64,000 bases of DNA from a virus. The stretch covers positions 1 to 64,000 of the IMG/VR virus record IMGVR_UViG_3300042261_001929. One strand, given 5' to 3'. Below are positions 43,049 to 50,740 of this stretch, one piece after another. The stretch's first letter is position 1. Each line of letters opens with the position of its first letter. The position numbers and the translations under genes are program-made. The notes beneath the pieces were generated by a model, which saw nothing but the letters and a program-made list of their open reading frames with translations, was not told where the DNA came from and ran no database searches.

Positions 43049-43282
43049 TCACCTCATTGATGCCACTGTCATAACCATATAGTATATGGACAAAGCTGCA
43101 CATACGATCCCACCAATTATATAGAGCGGTTTATAGAATATTCCCTTGTTCTTCTCTTTCTTCAATAACGTGTCAATGGTAATCCCAATAGCCCCACCGA
43201 TGACCATTCCGATTAGTCCGGACACCATCACAATTATTGTAGCACCGAGGGTATAAACCAGCTTCATAGCCATTGTCATCAT
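43049..43282 (-). CDS. two-span membrane protein, paralogue 2
   Basis: 77 residues. VSGLIGMVIGGAIGITIDTL, loop KKEKNKGIF, then LYIIGGIVCAALSIYYM. Middle member of the tandem set; ATGA overlap with its upstream neighbour. See 42845 for the shared pattern. Confidence 0.58.
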   Translation of the reverse strand: MMTMAMKLVYTLGATIIVMVSGLIGMVIGGAIGITIDTLLKKEKNKGIFYKPLYIIGGIVCAALSIYYMVMTVASMR

Positions 43283-43479
43283 ATTGATCCACCTTTTGAT
43301 ATAAAATTATAAAACATCATTACAAGTCCCACGATTGCTCCCACGACACTAAGTATCACAGACAATTTGTTCTCTGCATGCAATATTTCACGATCTAAAA
43401 TCATTCCGAATATTTGTCCTGTGCATCCACATATAAATGCGAACAATAATATTATACCTAGTTGAAACAATGTTATCAT
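43279..43479 (-). CDS. two-span membrane protein, paralogue 3
   Basis: 66 residues. LLFAFICGCTGQIFGMILDR, loop EILHAENK, then LSVILSVVGAIVGLVMMF. First member in transcription order; overlaps 43049-43282 by 4 nt. Most diverged in the loop. Confidence 0.56.
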   Translation of the reverse strand: MITLFQLGIILLFAFICGCTGQIFGMILDREILHAENKLSVILSVVGAIVGLVMMFYNFISKGGSI

Positions 43480-43483
43480 GGAT

Positions 43484-43984
43484 CTACCCCATTTTGTCTA
43501 AGTCGTTTGCCTTTATAAATGCTTCGATCAAAGGATCGCCATAATAAACTAGATCAAAATAACTTGATCCACTACAATAATACCACAAATATGCATCCTC
43601 ATCTCCGACATCAATTTCCATCAGCCTAGCTAACGTACCTGAGCATGATCGCGAGCCCCATACATTTTCATAACATTCTCCAGCTATCAATAGTCCGACA
43701 TCGCGAGCACTATATTCACTGACCAACTTTAATACGTTTGCGTGCCTTCTTCTTAACTCATCTAGAGAAAAGTCACATATATGTGGCAAATTATTATGTG
43801 TGTTATTATAATTATCCCAGAATATACTAGCCTGTCTTCCGATCTTATTCCATTCCCTAACAGCCTTATGACATTCATCACACAGCAAAGATTTTTTCCA
43901 AAAAAGTACCTTCTTGTTTACATGAGGAATTCCTTCGATTTCTTCTTCACAGATATCGCATTTATCCCAATGCCCAAATATCAT
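43484..43984 (-). CDS. zinc-binding 166-residue protein
   Basis: Start set at ATG 43984, which overlaps the TGA of 43981-44127; the frame is open upstream to 44026. N-terminus GHWDKCDICEEEIEGIPHVN and LLCDECHKAV give two CxxC pairs with a His: a zinc ribbon. The C-terminal 100 residues are helical with SARDVGLLIAGECY; unknown. Confidence 0.6.
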   Translation of the reverse strand: MIFGHWDKCDICEEEIEGIPHVNKKVLFWKKSLLCDECHKAVREWNKIGRQASIFWDNYNNTHNNLPHICDFSLDELRRRHANVLKLVSEYSARDVGLLIAGECYENVWGSRSCSGTLARLMEIDVGDEDAYLWYYCSGSSYFDLVYYGDPLIEAFIKANDLDKMG

Positions 43985-44127
43985 AGTAAAAACCCATGTC
44001 CCCACATCATATATGATCGATAACACATATCACATGTCACAACAACATCCCCCAAAATGCTATGATTTATATGCGGATGTTTTGCAATCCGTGTCTTGCA
44101 CATCTTACATTTAAAGAACAGCTTCAC
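43981..44127 (-). CDS. 48-residue zinc-ribbon protein, GTG start
   Basis: GTG 44125-44127 is preceded by GGTGA at 4 nt. The protein reads VKLFFKCKMCKTRIAKHPHI and VVVTCDMCYRSYMMWG: two CxxC pairs, 30 residues apart. Stop overlaps the start of 43484-43984, a second zinc-ribbon protein, so the pair is coupled. No family. Confidence 0.52.
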   Translation of the reverse strand: MKLFFKCKMCKTRIAKHPHINHSILGDVVVTCDMCYRSYMMWGHGFLL

Positions 44128-44148
44128 ATTATCACCAAAAAAATGAAA

Positions 44149-45378
44149 TTAGTTGGTTACTTCAACTATGACATCAGTGAAGTACTTACCATTCTCAGCA
44201 AACCTCACTTGCCATTTGTTTGAACCAACTTTAAGTAAAAAAATCGTCCTCATTTTATTCATATTCATGACCCTATCAGTATAAAGAGTCTTGTTATCCT
44301 TTGTATTGAACGCTAACCTTATCTGATCGCCCTTGTTAAAACCGTTCTGCATCCAAGTAGCACTTGGTGATACATTAAACATCCTAGTTTTTATAGGAGT
44401 TACCATATCAATGGACGCTATATTGTTCCCAGCTTTTAGTGCCGTGATCTTCGCGCTCACGTTGCCTGACTTTGTAAGAATTATTACATCATCACTTGGT
44501 TTAACAACCGGTGGCGTGGGAGGTACGGGCGGTACAGGTGGCTCTATTGTCTTATCCGCTACAATTCCATAGTATCCGTATGATCCAAATCCAGTGTCGG
44601 CTGTATACGAAATTCGGAACCACCCTGATTCTCCCCAGCTCTTACCCCAACTATTTTTGCAAATCCAGTACTTCTCGGCATCATTCCATCCTACAATAGC
44701 AACAGCATGATTCCCGACATATCCACCATACTCAGCCGTGTAGATGCCCCTCTCATAATTAAAGAAGTCTTCATATACCTGCATGCCGGTAATTACCGGC
44801 CCCTTTGTCACAATCCAGTTTTTAACTTCATCAATGGATGACAACTGCTTGTATGCACCAACCTTAGTTAATTGTGTGCTATACTTTGCACATTTTGCTT
44901 CATCTGTTAAATAGGGATAGCATGATTCATTGCATACACCATATTTCACAAGGGCCTTAAGTGCTGGTTCAAATGTCCATCCAATAGCACAGTTTCCGCC
45001 TCTGGAAAACAAATCCCACTCACTTAAATCTAGATTAAGAGATGAGCTATTCCCATACACTTCCTTTGTACTCTCTGTTGCTGCTATTATAGCAAATGCA
45101 ACACATGCCCCGCACCCTTCCTGACTCCTTATTCCCGTCGCAAAATTCTTCCCATTTACATCCCTAAGATCGTACTTGACCGGATTCGAATATGAGATAC
45201 CAGAAGACATCATTGGCGTCTCGACAGTTGTTTGATTATCTGCCAACCCAAGCATTCCCCTCATCTCAGATAGTGTCATTTCAGAGACTCTGTTTGGGGC
45301 CTCGCTCCAAGATTTGTCGGCTGATATCGGAAATACCAGAATCGACAAAAGTAAAAAAACAGCTAATATTCTTTTCAT
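44149..45378 (-). CDS. secreted papain-like (C1A) cysteine protease
   Basis: 409 residues. Signal peptide (residues 1-20, ILAVFLLLSILVFPISA), short pro-region, then C1 peptidase domain (about 65-285): QEGCGACVAFA with catalytic Cys at about 93, NHAVAIVGW with His, CKNSWGKSWG with Asn, and QVYEDFF in the usual place. A proline-rich hinge (PPVPPVPPTPP) leads to a C-terminal domain (about 305-409) that looks like a beta-sandwich. Similar secreted proteases are common in Methanosarcina. In a virus it could digest surface-layer protein during entry, egress or exclusion. No virion signal is visible. Confidence 0.87.
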   Translation of the reverse strand: MKRILAVFLLLSILVFPISADKSWSEAPNRVSEMTLSEMRGMLGLADNQTTVETPMMSSGISYSNPVKYDLRDVNGKNFATGIRSQEGCGACVAFAIIAATESTKEVYGNSSSLNLDLSEWDLFSRGGNCAIGWTFEPALKALVKYGVCNESCYPYLTDEAKCAKYSTQLTKVGAYKQLSSIDEVKNWIVTKGPVITGMQVYEDFFNYERGIYTAEYGGYVGNHAVAIVGWNDAEKYWICKNSWGKSWGESGWFRISYTADTGFGSYGYYGIVADKTIEPPVPPVPPTPPVVKPSDDVIILTKSGNVSAKITALKAGNNIASIDMVTPIKTRMFNVSPSATWMQNGFNKGDQIRLAFNTKDNKTLYTDRVMNMNKMRTIFLLKVGSNKWQVRFAENGKYFTDVIVEVTN

Positions 45379-45430
45379 CGTACCTCAAATCAACGATATG
45401 ATATATAAATGTTTCGGTAAAATCGAAGGT

Positions 45431-45438
45431 TATAAATA
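45431..45438 (+). promoter_or_regulatory. TATA box before the 45479 gene
   Basis: TATAAATA with expected transcription start near 45458, then AAGGTGATGA before ATG 45479. Confidence 0.62.
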
Positions 45439-45478
45439 CTATAATCACTACCATACTGGTATACTAAGGTGATGAAAT

Positions 45479-45667
45479 ATGAAAAATCAAGGTGAAAGCT
45501 TAAAGGAATGCGTCACGAGAAAATGGATCGGTTTCTGTGAATTTATGCACTGGCATTTTCCGAATAAGAACATTGGATTCGATGGGTGCTCATTTGAATC
45601 CAGATGCAAACATTGTAATAGAAGGATATTACAGGACAGCCAAGGCAATTGGTTCACAATAGACTAA
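45479..45667 (+). CDS. 62-residue zinc-knuckle-type phage protein
   Basis: Sequence FDGCSFESRCKHCNRRILQD followed by SQGNWF is a wording that recurs in short phage proteins (SRCK.CG..I..DSQGNWF). Four cysteines suggest one zinc. Function unknown. TATA box and GGTGA are both present. Confidence 0.62.
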   Translation: MKNQGESLKECVTRKWIGFCEFMHWHFPNKNIGFDGCSFESRCKHCNRRILQDSQGNWFTID

Positions 45668-45703
45668 TTATTTTTTTTTCCTATAAATATATAAAAACAA
45701 GAA

Positions 45704-45791
45704 GCCTCTGGAGGGATTCGAACCCCCTACCTCCTGATATCTTGGATCAAGTCCTACAAGTCAGGCGCACTGCCAACAGTGCTTCAGAGGC
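45704..45791 (-). tRNA. tRNA-Thr(UGU) with a 16-nt intron
   Basis: 88 nt on the minus strand. Acceptor GCCTCTG/CAGAGGC, D-arm GCAC/GTGC, anticodon stem CCTGA/TCAGG, T-arm GGGGG TTCGAAT CCCTC. The enlarged anticodon loop folds into a bulge-helix-bulge: CTTG/CAAG central helix, 3-nt bulges TAG and ATA. Removing the intron (45739-45754) leaves loop CTTGTAA, anticodon TGT. No CCA encoded. Confidence 0.88.
45739..45754 (-). other. tRNA-Thr intron with bulge-helix-bulge
   Basis: 16 nt, GGACTTGATCCAAGAT on the minus strand, located between positions 37 and 38, the standard archaeal site. The 4-bp helix CTTG/CAAG flanked by two 3-nt bulges is the substrate form of the archaeal splicing endonuclease. 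Confidence 0.82.
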
Positions 45792-45814
45792 ATCATAATA
45801 CTGTATGCGTAAAA

Positions 45815-45887
45815 GCCGCTAGAGGTATTCGAACCCTCGACCTATCGGTTACTGGCCGATCGCTCTATCCAACTGAGCTATAGCGGC
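45815..45887 (-). tRNA. tRNA with unusual anticodon loop, nominally Thr(AGU)
   Basis: 73 nt, acceptor GCCGCTA/TAGCGGC, D-arm GCTC/GAGC, anticodon stem ATCGG/CCGAT, loop CCAGTAA, T-loop TTCGAAT. Position 33 is C instead of the invariant U, the nominal anticodon is AGU, and T-stem pair 53-61 is G-A. Identity is doubtful; it may be degenerate or have a changed role. Confidence 0.65.
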
Positions 45888-45898
45888 AAAATGATTTT

Positions 45899-46261
45899 TT
45901 AGATGTTCTCTACCATCATCGTACCTGATATCCCTTTTCCTACAGCACTAACGGAATAAACATCTATACTCTTAAACAATTTTAATATATTTCCTATGTT
46001 TATCCACTCTTTTGTTCCGTCTTTGCACTCAACCAATACAAAGTCGTACCACGATCCGATCACAACACCTTCATAATATGACATGAAATGTGGATTTGTT
46101 GCCCATTCTCCAGCTCGATCCTTGTCATCCGTTACATGCCCATACCCAACCGTGTTCCCTATCAGATATGAGCTTGAATTTATATCGGAAGATGCTGATC
46201 CCACTGCTAACAATAAAATCAGCACACCGATGCATAAATACATTCTCATTCTCATACACAT
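45899..46261 (-). CDS. secreted 120-residue protein
   Basis: ATG 46261 follows GGAG at 6 nt. Signal peptide YLCIGVLILLLAVGSASS, then a small soluble domain with GEWATNPHFMSYYEGVVIG and CKDGTKEWINIGNI. Exported; no family recognised. It lies 11 nt downstream of two tRNA genes on the same strand orientation. Confidence 0.58.
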   Translation of the reverse strand: MCMRMRMYLCIGVLILLLAVGSASSDINSSSYLIGNTVGYGHVTDDKDRAGEWATNPHFMSYYEGVVIGSWYDFVLVECKDGTKEWINIGNILKLFKSIDVYSVSAVGKGISGTMMVENI

Positions 46262-46324
46262 GGGATTCTCCTAATCATATTTATACCTTTTGGTTCCCTG
46301 TTTGCCTGACTTCATGCCAAATAA

Positions 46325-46687
46325 TTACTCCCGCTTGACGCCCAAAAGTACATATTTCACAAATCGACCCGCAGAACAGAGTACAATGCCCAAGAAGAGC
46401 CACATGAAACCAAATATTATAGCAAGAGCTGGACCCGTCATAGCCAAACCCGCGATGGTAATTAGTATATAGTTATACTTTAGACCTATCGCGAACACAA
46501 TAAATCCAATGATCGTGAACGATAATAGTTCTAGGGTGTAGTCGCCTTCCTTCGTATCGAGGTTTCGAATGCTTCTTGGAATATGGGCAGCTCCGAGAAA
46601 TATGGCATCGATTAATCCCAACAGTCCTAAGATTGCGAATATTATTAGCGCACTATTGACCACGAGTATGTCAATTGTCCTGTCCAT
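46325..46687 (-). CDS. membrane protein with three spans
   Basis: 120 residues with hydrophobic segments at about 8-32 (VNSALIIFAILGLLGLIDAI), 52-82 and 84-105 (LAMTGPALAIIFGFMWLFLG). Ends basic. No family. Starts 7 nt after the DUF2493-like gene. Confidence 0.57.
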   Translation of the reverse strand: MDRTIDILVVNSALIIFAILGLLGLIDAIFLGAAHIPRSIRNLDTKEGDYTLELLSFTIIGFIVFAIGLKYNYILITIAGLAMTGPALAIIFGFMWLFLGIVLCSAGRFVKYVLLGVKRE

Positions 46688-46694
46688 ATCTATA

Positions 46695-47042
46695 TCACCA
46701 CTTTACTATATAAACAAAGTTTGGTTTACCAATTTTCGTCATGAAATCGATCATATGTCTAGCTCCCTTTGATCTTCCATCCCAGATCGCGACAAGAGCA
46801 TCCGCATATTTTCCCATTTCCTCATTTCTTTTTATGCCCGCAGATCTACCATACTTATTCCAATCCGCAGGCATTCTCTTTATTGGTATTCCTAGTATAT
46901 CAGCGTATTGCTCACCCAACTGATCAGCGCCGCGAGCAGTTCCCGAAACAACCTCATCTATAACAAAATCGGATAACCGGACGGCCTCTACTACATCATC
47001 GAGGTTCTTTATGGTCCGGCTGCCCGCTATAATAACTTTCAT
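46695..47042 (-). CDS. SLOG/DUF2493-type nucleotide-binding protein
   Basis: 115 residues, single Rossmann-like domain. KVIIAGSRTIKNLDDV, VVSGTARGADQLGEQYA, MPADWNKYGRSAGIKRNEEM and DALVAIWDGRSKGARHMI follow the DUF2493 order (GSR; GtArGaD; PADW..G..AG..RN; wDG.S.Gt). SLOG proteins bind nucleotide-derived ligands and often act in defence signalling or DNA uptake. Its ligand here is unknown. Stop overlaps or abuts the membrane gene below. Confidence 0.8.
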   Translation of the reverse strand: MKVIIAGSRTIKNLDDVVEAVRLSDFVIDEVVSGTARGADQLGEQYADILGIPIKRMPADWNKYGRSAGIKRNEEMGKYADALVAIWDGRSKGARHMIDFMTKIGKPNFVYIVKW

Positions 47043-47374
47043 AGCAATTTTAAGTCCTTGGTAAGCTCCTTTGTTTCATCGGTCGCCCTGAAACCCAAAC
47101 ATGTTATAGTTCCTGGGGCTACTTCGGTCAGCCCAGCATCCTCAATATATTCACCATCAATCTCACCATGATCAATCATATCAATGAATTTCTTAAAATC
47201 TTCAGACTGAGCTTTCAATATGATTGCCTTTCCCAATACCGAATATTTCCTTGCTAATTTCATCGCGACATGACTTACCTGTGACGAAATTTTACCCTTT
47301 CTCATCCCAAGACCACTATCAATTATATATACATAAGTTATACTTAGATCCACTATTCCCCTCATGACTACCAC
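47039..47374 (-). CDS. unknown 111-residue protein
   Basis: ATGA overlap with the DUF2493-like gene. DLSITYVYIIDSGLGMRKGK then VSHVAMKLARKYSVLG; ends TKELTKDLKLL. Beta/alpha mix, no family. Confidence 0.52.
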   Translation of the reverse strand: MVVMRGIVDLSITYVYIIDSGLGMRKGKISSQVSHVAMKLARKYSVLGKAIILKAQSEDFKKFIDMIDHGEIDGEYIEDAGLTEVAPGTITCLGFRATDETKELTKDLKLL

Positions 47375-47605
47375 CTATTCCAATGCTACGCTATATCCAT
47401 CGATAAAACCATTGACCCACGCACTCTTGATATCGAGGTCCAGTGTTGATATTTTTTCCTTTTCCTGAATTATACACATAACGAATGCTCCGGCCTTTTT
47501 TCTTTTCTCGATGCGCTGGTTCTTCCCTAACGGGAAATGCCTAATAATTTCGTTCCCTAAATCAGGATCATAGAATGGCTTCCCTATAAAATATTCAATC
47601 TCCAT
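47375..47605 (-). CDS. unknown 76-residue protein
   Basis: MEIEYFIGKPFYDPDLGNEI start, basic middle (NQRIEKRKKAGAFVM), ends AWVNGFIDGYSVALE. The final IDGYS helix recalls short phage proteins with a 'GFIDGY' end. Directly upstream of 47039. No family. Confidence 0.5.
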   Translation of the reverse strand: MEIEYFIGKPFYDPDLGNEIIRHFPLGKNQRIEKRKKAGAFVMCIIQEKEKISTLDLDIKSAWVNGFIDGYSVALE

Positions 47606-47711
47606 GAACCATGATTTTCTTCCTTAATATATAAGCTTTTGGTATTTGCAAAACCCTTAAATATCATCAAATACGATAGTAAGCCCGACACGCATAAGAG
47701 GAGGTTAATAT

Positions 47712-47954
47712 ATGAAGTATGAAGATAAATACCCGAACGCGAAGCATCTTGAAGAAGTTGCTCCATCATTAGTAAAATTTTTACCATCTGAGGAATGCCT
47801 TATATGTGGTGCCCCTACTACCTTTGGTGATATCGATTTTGGAGCACCTTTTTGCTCTGAGGAATGTTTTCAAGCAATGTGGGAGCAATATATTCGCGAT
47901 TCGTGCAGCACCACAGGATATCCAGATGAAAAGGTGATCATCCATGATAATTGA
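47712..47954 (+). CDS. 80-residue zinc-finger-like protein
   Basis: GGAGG 7-8 nt before ATG 47712 and CTTAAATAT 55 nt upstream. Cys pairs ECLICGAPTTF and APFCSEECFQAMWEQYI resemble treble-clef/MYM-type fingers (CxxC, then C-x3-C). Overlaps the following zinc protein by 11 nt. Confidence 0.58.
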   Translation: MKYEDKYPNAKHLEEVAPSLVKFLPSEECLICGAPTTFGDIDFGAPFCSEECFQAMWEQYIRDSCSTTGYPDEKVIIHDN

Positions 47955-48285
47955 GTTATCAAACTGTTACTTAAAAATAAAATGGGTGGGGACACAAGAG
48001 GAGCTTGATATTAGAGATTGGTGTTATAGCTCTCACAAGCATCCGTCTAAAAAGAAGACCCAGCCCCTGAAGCATACACACAGCAAGTCACCCAATAAGA
48101 ATATATTGAAGGATCACACAACTTCGATTCGGTATTGCTTAGACTGTTGTAAAAAAACCATGTTCACACACAAAAAAGGCAACAAACATAGCAAATGCAG
48201 TGAATGTGGTAGCACCAGAAGCTCTAGAGGAAAACTAACTACAAAAATGAATGCAGTGTTTCATCCCAATCAGAGACGGGATTAA
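47944..48285 (+). CDS. 113-residue basic zinc-ribbon protein
   Basis: Basic middle (KHPSKKKTQPLKHTHSKSPN) and a C-terminal ribbon YCLDCCKKTMFTHKKGNKHS-KCSECG: CxxC/CxxC pairs. Could bind nucleic acid. Overlaps 47712 by 11 nt; convergent with 48289. Confidence 0.56.
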   Translation: MIIELSNCYLKIKWVGTQEELDIRDWCYSSHKHPSKKKTQPLKHTHSKSPNKNILKDHTTSIRYCLDCCKKTMFTHKKGNKHSKCSECGSTRSSRGKLTTKMNAVFHPNQRRD

Positions 48286-48288
48286 ATA

Positions 48289-48837
48289 CTAATTTTCATA
48301 TCTTTTATTTTTCCAAAGTCGCTTGCTAACTTGTCGATCTTCGCGCATAGGATAGGATCTTATTTTTCGCTCTTGTTCGCCTGCATCCTCTTGAAGCTCT
48401 TCTATTTCCGCTTCGATGTCTTCAAGCTGATCTTCCCATAATTTAATAGTTGCCTCTTCCTCACTCCCCTCCACAACAAACGTTTCGCGATATACTTCCA
48501 TAATTTTTTCAACAGATGTATAATCGTTTAAATATACAATACGAGAGGATGTAACATTCGGCAACTTTACACTATTAACCTTTCTTTTTCTTAACTTATC
48601 TTTTATATTATTATAGATATCTATTGGTATTGAAGCGAACTTATTATCATAACTATAGACAAAAACCTCATCAATGCTACGACATCTTATACAAAATTGA
48701 ATCTGATTTGCAAGCCCACCATCAAGGTTACTTTGAATGCTTTTTAACTTCCTGCCACATACCAAACAGCAATCATAAGGTTTGACATCTTCAGAAATTT
48801 TCGAAAAAAAGGATTTCAGGGCATCACCTTCTGACAT
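48289..48837 (-). CDS. 182-residue protein with a zinc ribbon, coiled-coil end
   Basis: Start taken as ATG 48837 (MSEGDALKSF), overlapping the end of 48824-49201 by 14 nt; the frame is open to 48879. CCLVCGRKLKSI and FCIRCRSIDE form a zinc ribbon; the tail is a long acidic coiled coil (IEAEIEELQEDAGEQERK). Similar in layout to 54356-54865 (zinc ribbon followed by KDVY/IYNNI strand). Confidence 0.55.
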   Translation of the reverse strand: MSEGDALKSFFSKISEDVKPYDCCLVCGRKLKSIQSNLDGGLANQIQFCIRCRSIDEVFVYSYDNKFASIPIDIYNNIKDKLRKRKVNSVKLPNVTSSRIVYLNDYTSVEKIMEVYRETFVVEGSEEEATIKLWEDQLEDIEAEIEELQEDAGEQERKIRSYPMREDRQVSKRLWKNKRYEN

Positions 48838-49201
48838 TCGCTGGGCATGATACACATACGGACGTTGGTAGTGTATCACGATATCCAGTTACCCGATGCT
48901 GGGCGATCTGTCTTGTTTTGTTGTTCTCTTCGTACTGAGACACGTTTATACAGAAGGTATGTCCATTTACTTGTGGTATTATCCTATCCTTTTCTATCTC
49001 ACCAATATCGCAATCCCTTACCCCGACCTTATGAACTACGATATTAATCGTGGAATCCCCAACATGCTTTCGTACAATGAAGTCTAACTCCTTTCCATTG
49101 AAGTCAATGTACAATCTTCTTGGGTCCGTTACTTCTCTACCACGGCGGATAGCATGTTTCAAGTCCTCGGCCTCAAAGTTTCCTATATATGTCTTCACCA
49201 T
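48824..49201 (-). CDS. unknown protein, paralogue of 49207-49608
   Basis: 125 residues from ATG 49201, preceded by AGGTGA. MVKTYIGNFEAEDLKHAIRR, RLYIDFNGKELDFIVR, GVRDCDIGEIEKD and C-terminal CVSCPANVRR align along the full length with the next gene (YLGDVRASDVDNAI, RLYLRMEGKKLQFVGR, AVNDSDIGDAELD, CIACPVGDDR). The final CxxCP is conserved in both. Function unknown. Confidence 0.6.
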   Translation of the reverse strand: MVKTYIGNFEAEDLKHAIRRGREVTDPRRLYIDFNGKELDFIVRKHVGDSTINIVVHKVGVRDCDIGEIEKDRIIPQVNGHTFCINVSQYEENNKTRQIAQHRVTGYRDTLPTSVCVSCPANVRR

Positions 49202-49206
49202 GATTC

Positions 49207-49608
49207 TCACCTATCATCGCCCACCGGACAGGCAATACAATGTCCATACCCCATCATTTCCTCAATTTCAGTTCTTCTGTTTCTATACCCTCGAATGGCC
49301 TCGTTATCAATATCCCTTCCTCGGATAGCGTTTTCGAAAGCTGGGATACTAAGACACACTGGAACTCCATTAACAGTATCAAGCTCGGCATCGCCAATGT
49401 CTGAGTCATTTACCGCAATCTCGCGAACTACGTGCTCTTTGATTGCATTAGATGCGTCTCTGGTTCTTCCTACGAATTGCAGTTTCTTTCCTTCCATTCT
49501 TAGGTACAACCGCTTTGCATTCGGATTTATATTTTTCATTGTTTTGATTGCATTATCGACATCACTTGCTCTGACATCACCGAGATACATTCTTACCTTA
49601 GACATCAT
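49207..49608 (-). CDS. unknown protein, paralogue of 48824-49201
   Basis: 133 residues; GGTGA 6 nt before ATGATG. Full-length relative of the next gene downstream (see there). The pair arose by tandem duplication and kept RLY..../GR, DCDIG/DSDIG and terminal CxxCP. Confidence 0.6.
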   Translation of the reverse strand: MMSKVRMYLGDVRASDVDNAIKTMKNINPNAKRLYLRMEGKKLQFVGRTRDASNAIKEHVVREIAVNDSDIGDAELDTVNGVPVCLSIPAFENAIRGRDIDNEAIRGYRNRRTEIEEMMGYGHCIACPVGDDR

Positions 49609-49658
49609 TTCTTTTCACCAAATCCAGAGGTGTATCAGTTCCTATTTATAGGTTTTGC

Positions 49659-50018
49659 TCACCAAAGGCCCCATGCCAATATACCGGCGCGGCCCATTAA
49701 TCTTTTATTCACTACATCCCTGATTATATCTTCATCAAATCTTCCATCACCATCAATAACAGGATACGTTGAAAATGGTCCATGCTCCCTAAATTTAACA
49801 GTATTTCCACAAATGATGTCTACAAATGCTTCGCGACCCTTTTCATCTAACTGAGATAAAATCAATTCAAACGCCTTCACAATATCAGCTTCTTGTGCTG
49901 CTGCTCTCGCGCATTTCTCAGAGCAGTAAATGTCTTCATCATAGATAAAGTCATATCCACAGCTCACACAATGATGATATTTTCCACCACAGTTTTGACA
50001 CACATTATTCTGTTCCAT
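49659..50018 (-). CDS. 119-residue zinc-binding protein
   Basis: Start ATG 50018 with GGGGAG upstream, overlapping the previous gene by 14 nt; the frame is open further but that part is not needed. NVCQNCGGKYHHCVSCGYDF and IYCSEKCARAAA give six cysteines of a treble-clef kind. The rest contains LDEKGREAFVDIICGNTVKF and ends LAWGLW. Confidence 0.56.
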   Translation of the reverse strand: MEQNNVCQNCGGKYHHCVSCGYDFIYDEDIYCSEKCARAAAQEADIVKAFELILSQLDEKGREAFVDIICGNTVKFREHGPFSTYPVIDGDGRFDEDIIRDVVNKRLMGRAGILAWGLW

Positions 50019-50286
50019 TTTTTTCTCCCCACACAATTCTAAGATATGCAGTACTAATCCGTGATAAAAATTCAGAGTAAGGTATAATATTTCCATCTTT
50101 TTCTCTGCATGTTATAAAATCATGATCAAAAAACAGGTGAAACTCTACATCCTCTTTTGAATAAAATTCATCCCCACACGCTTCACATATGAAACACCGG
50201 TCGTCATCCGCTAATGTCTCATAAGCCTCACTGATTGCTATTTCCATTGGATCTTTTATGACTCCAATTCTTTCACTGTCTTCCAT
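50005..50286 (-). CDS. 93-residue C2H2 zinc-finger protein
   Basis: CFICEACGDEFYSKEDVEFH followed by LFFDH gives a C-x2-C-x12-H-x4-H finger at about residues 34-55. The rest is short helices. A likely DNA-binding regulator, as in other archaeal viruses; target unknown. Confidence 0.6.
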   Translation of the reverse strand: MEDSERIGVIKDPMEIAISEAYETLADDDRCFICEACGDEFYSKEDVEFHLFFDHDFITCREKDGNIIPYSEFLSRISTAYLRIVWGEKNGTE

Positions 50287-50603
50287 TTCATATCCCTTAT
50301 ATTTTCAGCTTCATGAATTAATTCATTTTCATAAGGACCATAATATTTTAGGTCCAATATTCTGCTTCGCTTAACAAACGATTCACAGTTGCGATTTTCA
50401 ACTTCAACTAAAATTCCTGTATGCCTTCTATACTCAAATGATTGATAATCAAATTCAGTTACATATAAAATCCAGATGGAGTCGTCATCTATTTCGTCTC
50501 TCCATATTTCTTTGAGAGAGTAACCATCGCTCTCCCAAAGAAAAATTAGTCCACTCAATCTCAACTGTGATTTAGAAGTTTGGTCTCTTGTATTCGGCAT
50601 CAT
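50256..50603 (-). CDS. unknown 115-residue protein
   Basis: Start uncertain: ATGATG at 50603/50600 is used, the frame is open to 50648. SGLIFLWESDGYSLKEIWRD and ILVEVENRNCESF suggest a beta-rich fold. Overlaps its two neighbours by about 30 nt on each side. Confidence 0.48.
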   Translation of the reverse strand: MMPNTRDQTSKSQLRLSGLIFLWESDGYSLKEIWRDEIDDDSIWILYVTEFDYQSFEYRRHTGILVEVENRNCESFVKRSRILDLKYYGPYENELIHEAENIRDMKWKTVKELES

Positions 50604-50736
50604 TGTATCCCAACTCCTCAAACCAATTCTTCCCAAACCTTTCTTCAAGCAGTTTTACTTCCCTTCTGCTAAGGTCTTCAGGAAGCAAACCACCATTCAT
50701 GTTTAACAAAAGGTTCGTTGTATCATCAATTTCCAA
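50572..50736 (-). CDS. 54-residue helical protein, TTG start
   Basis: TTG 50736 is favoured: AGGAG lies 7 nt before it, just inside the end of the STAS-like gene. Sequence EIDDTTNLLLNMNGGLLPED then REVKLLEERFGKNWFEELGY (a helix seen in many phage proteins). Function unknown. Confidence 0.5.
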   Translation of the reverse strand: MEIDDTTNLLLNMNGGLLPEDLSRREVKLLEERFGKNWFEELGYNDAEYKRPNF

Positions 50737-50740
50737 TATT

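Noticed and set aside
46271-46315. 14-codon minus-strand ORF between two membrane genes
   Set aside because: Too short to judge by composition; no clear ribosome-binding site, and the interval is better read as a TATA-bearing spacer (GGTATAAATATG).
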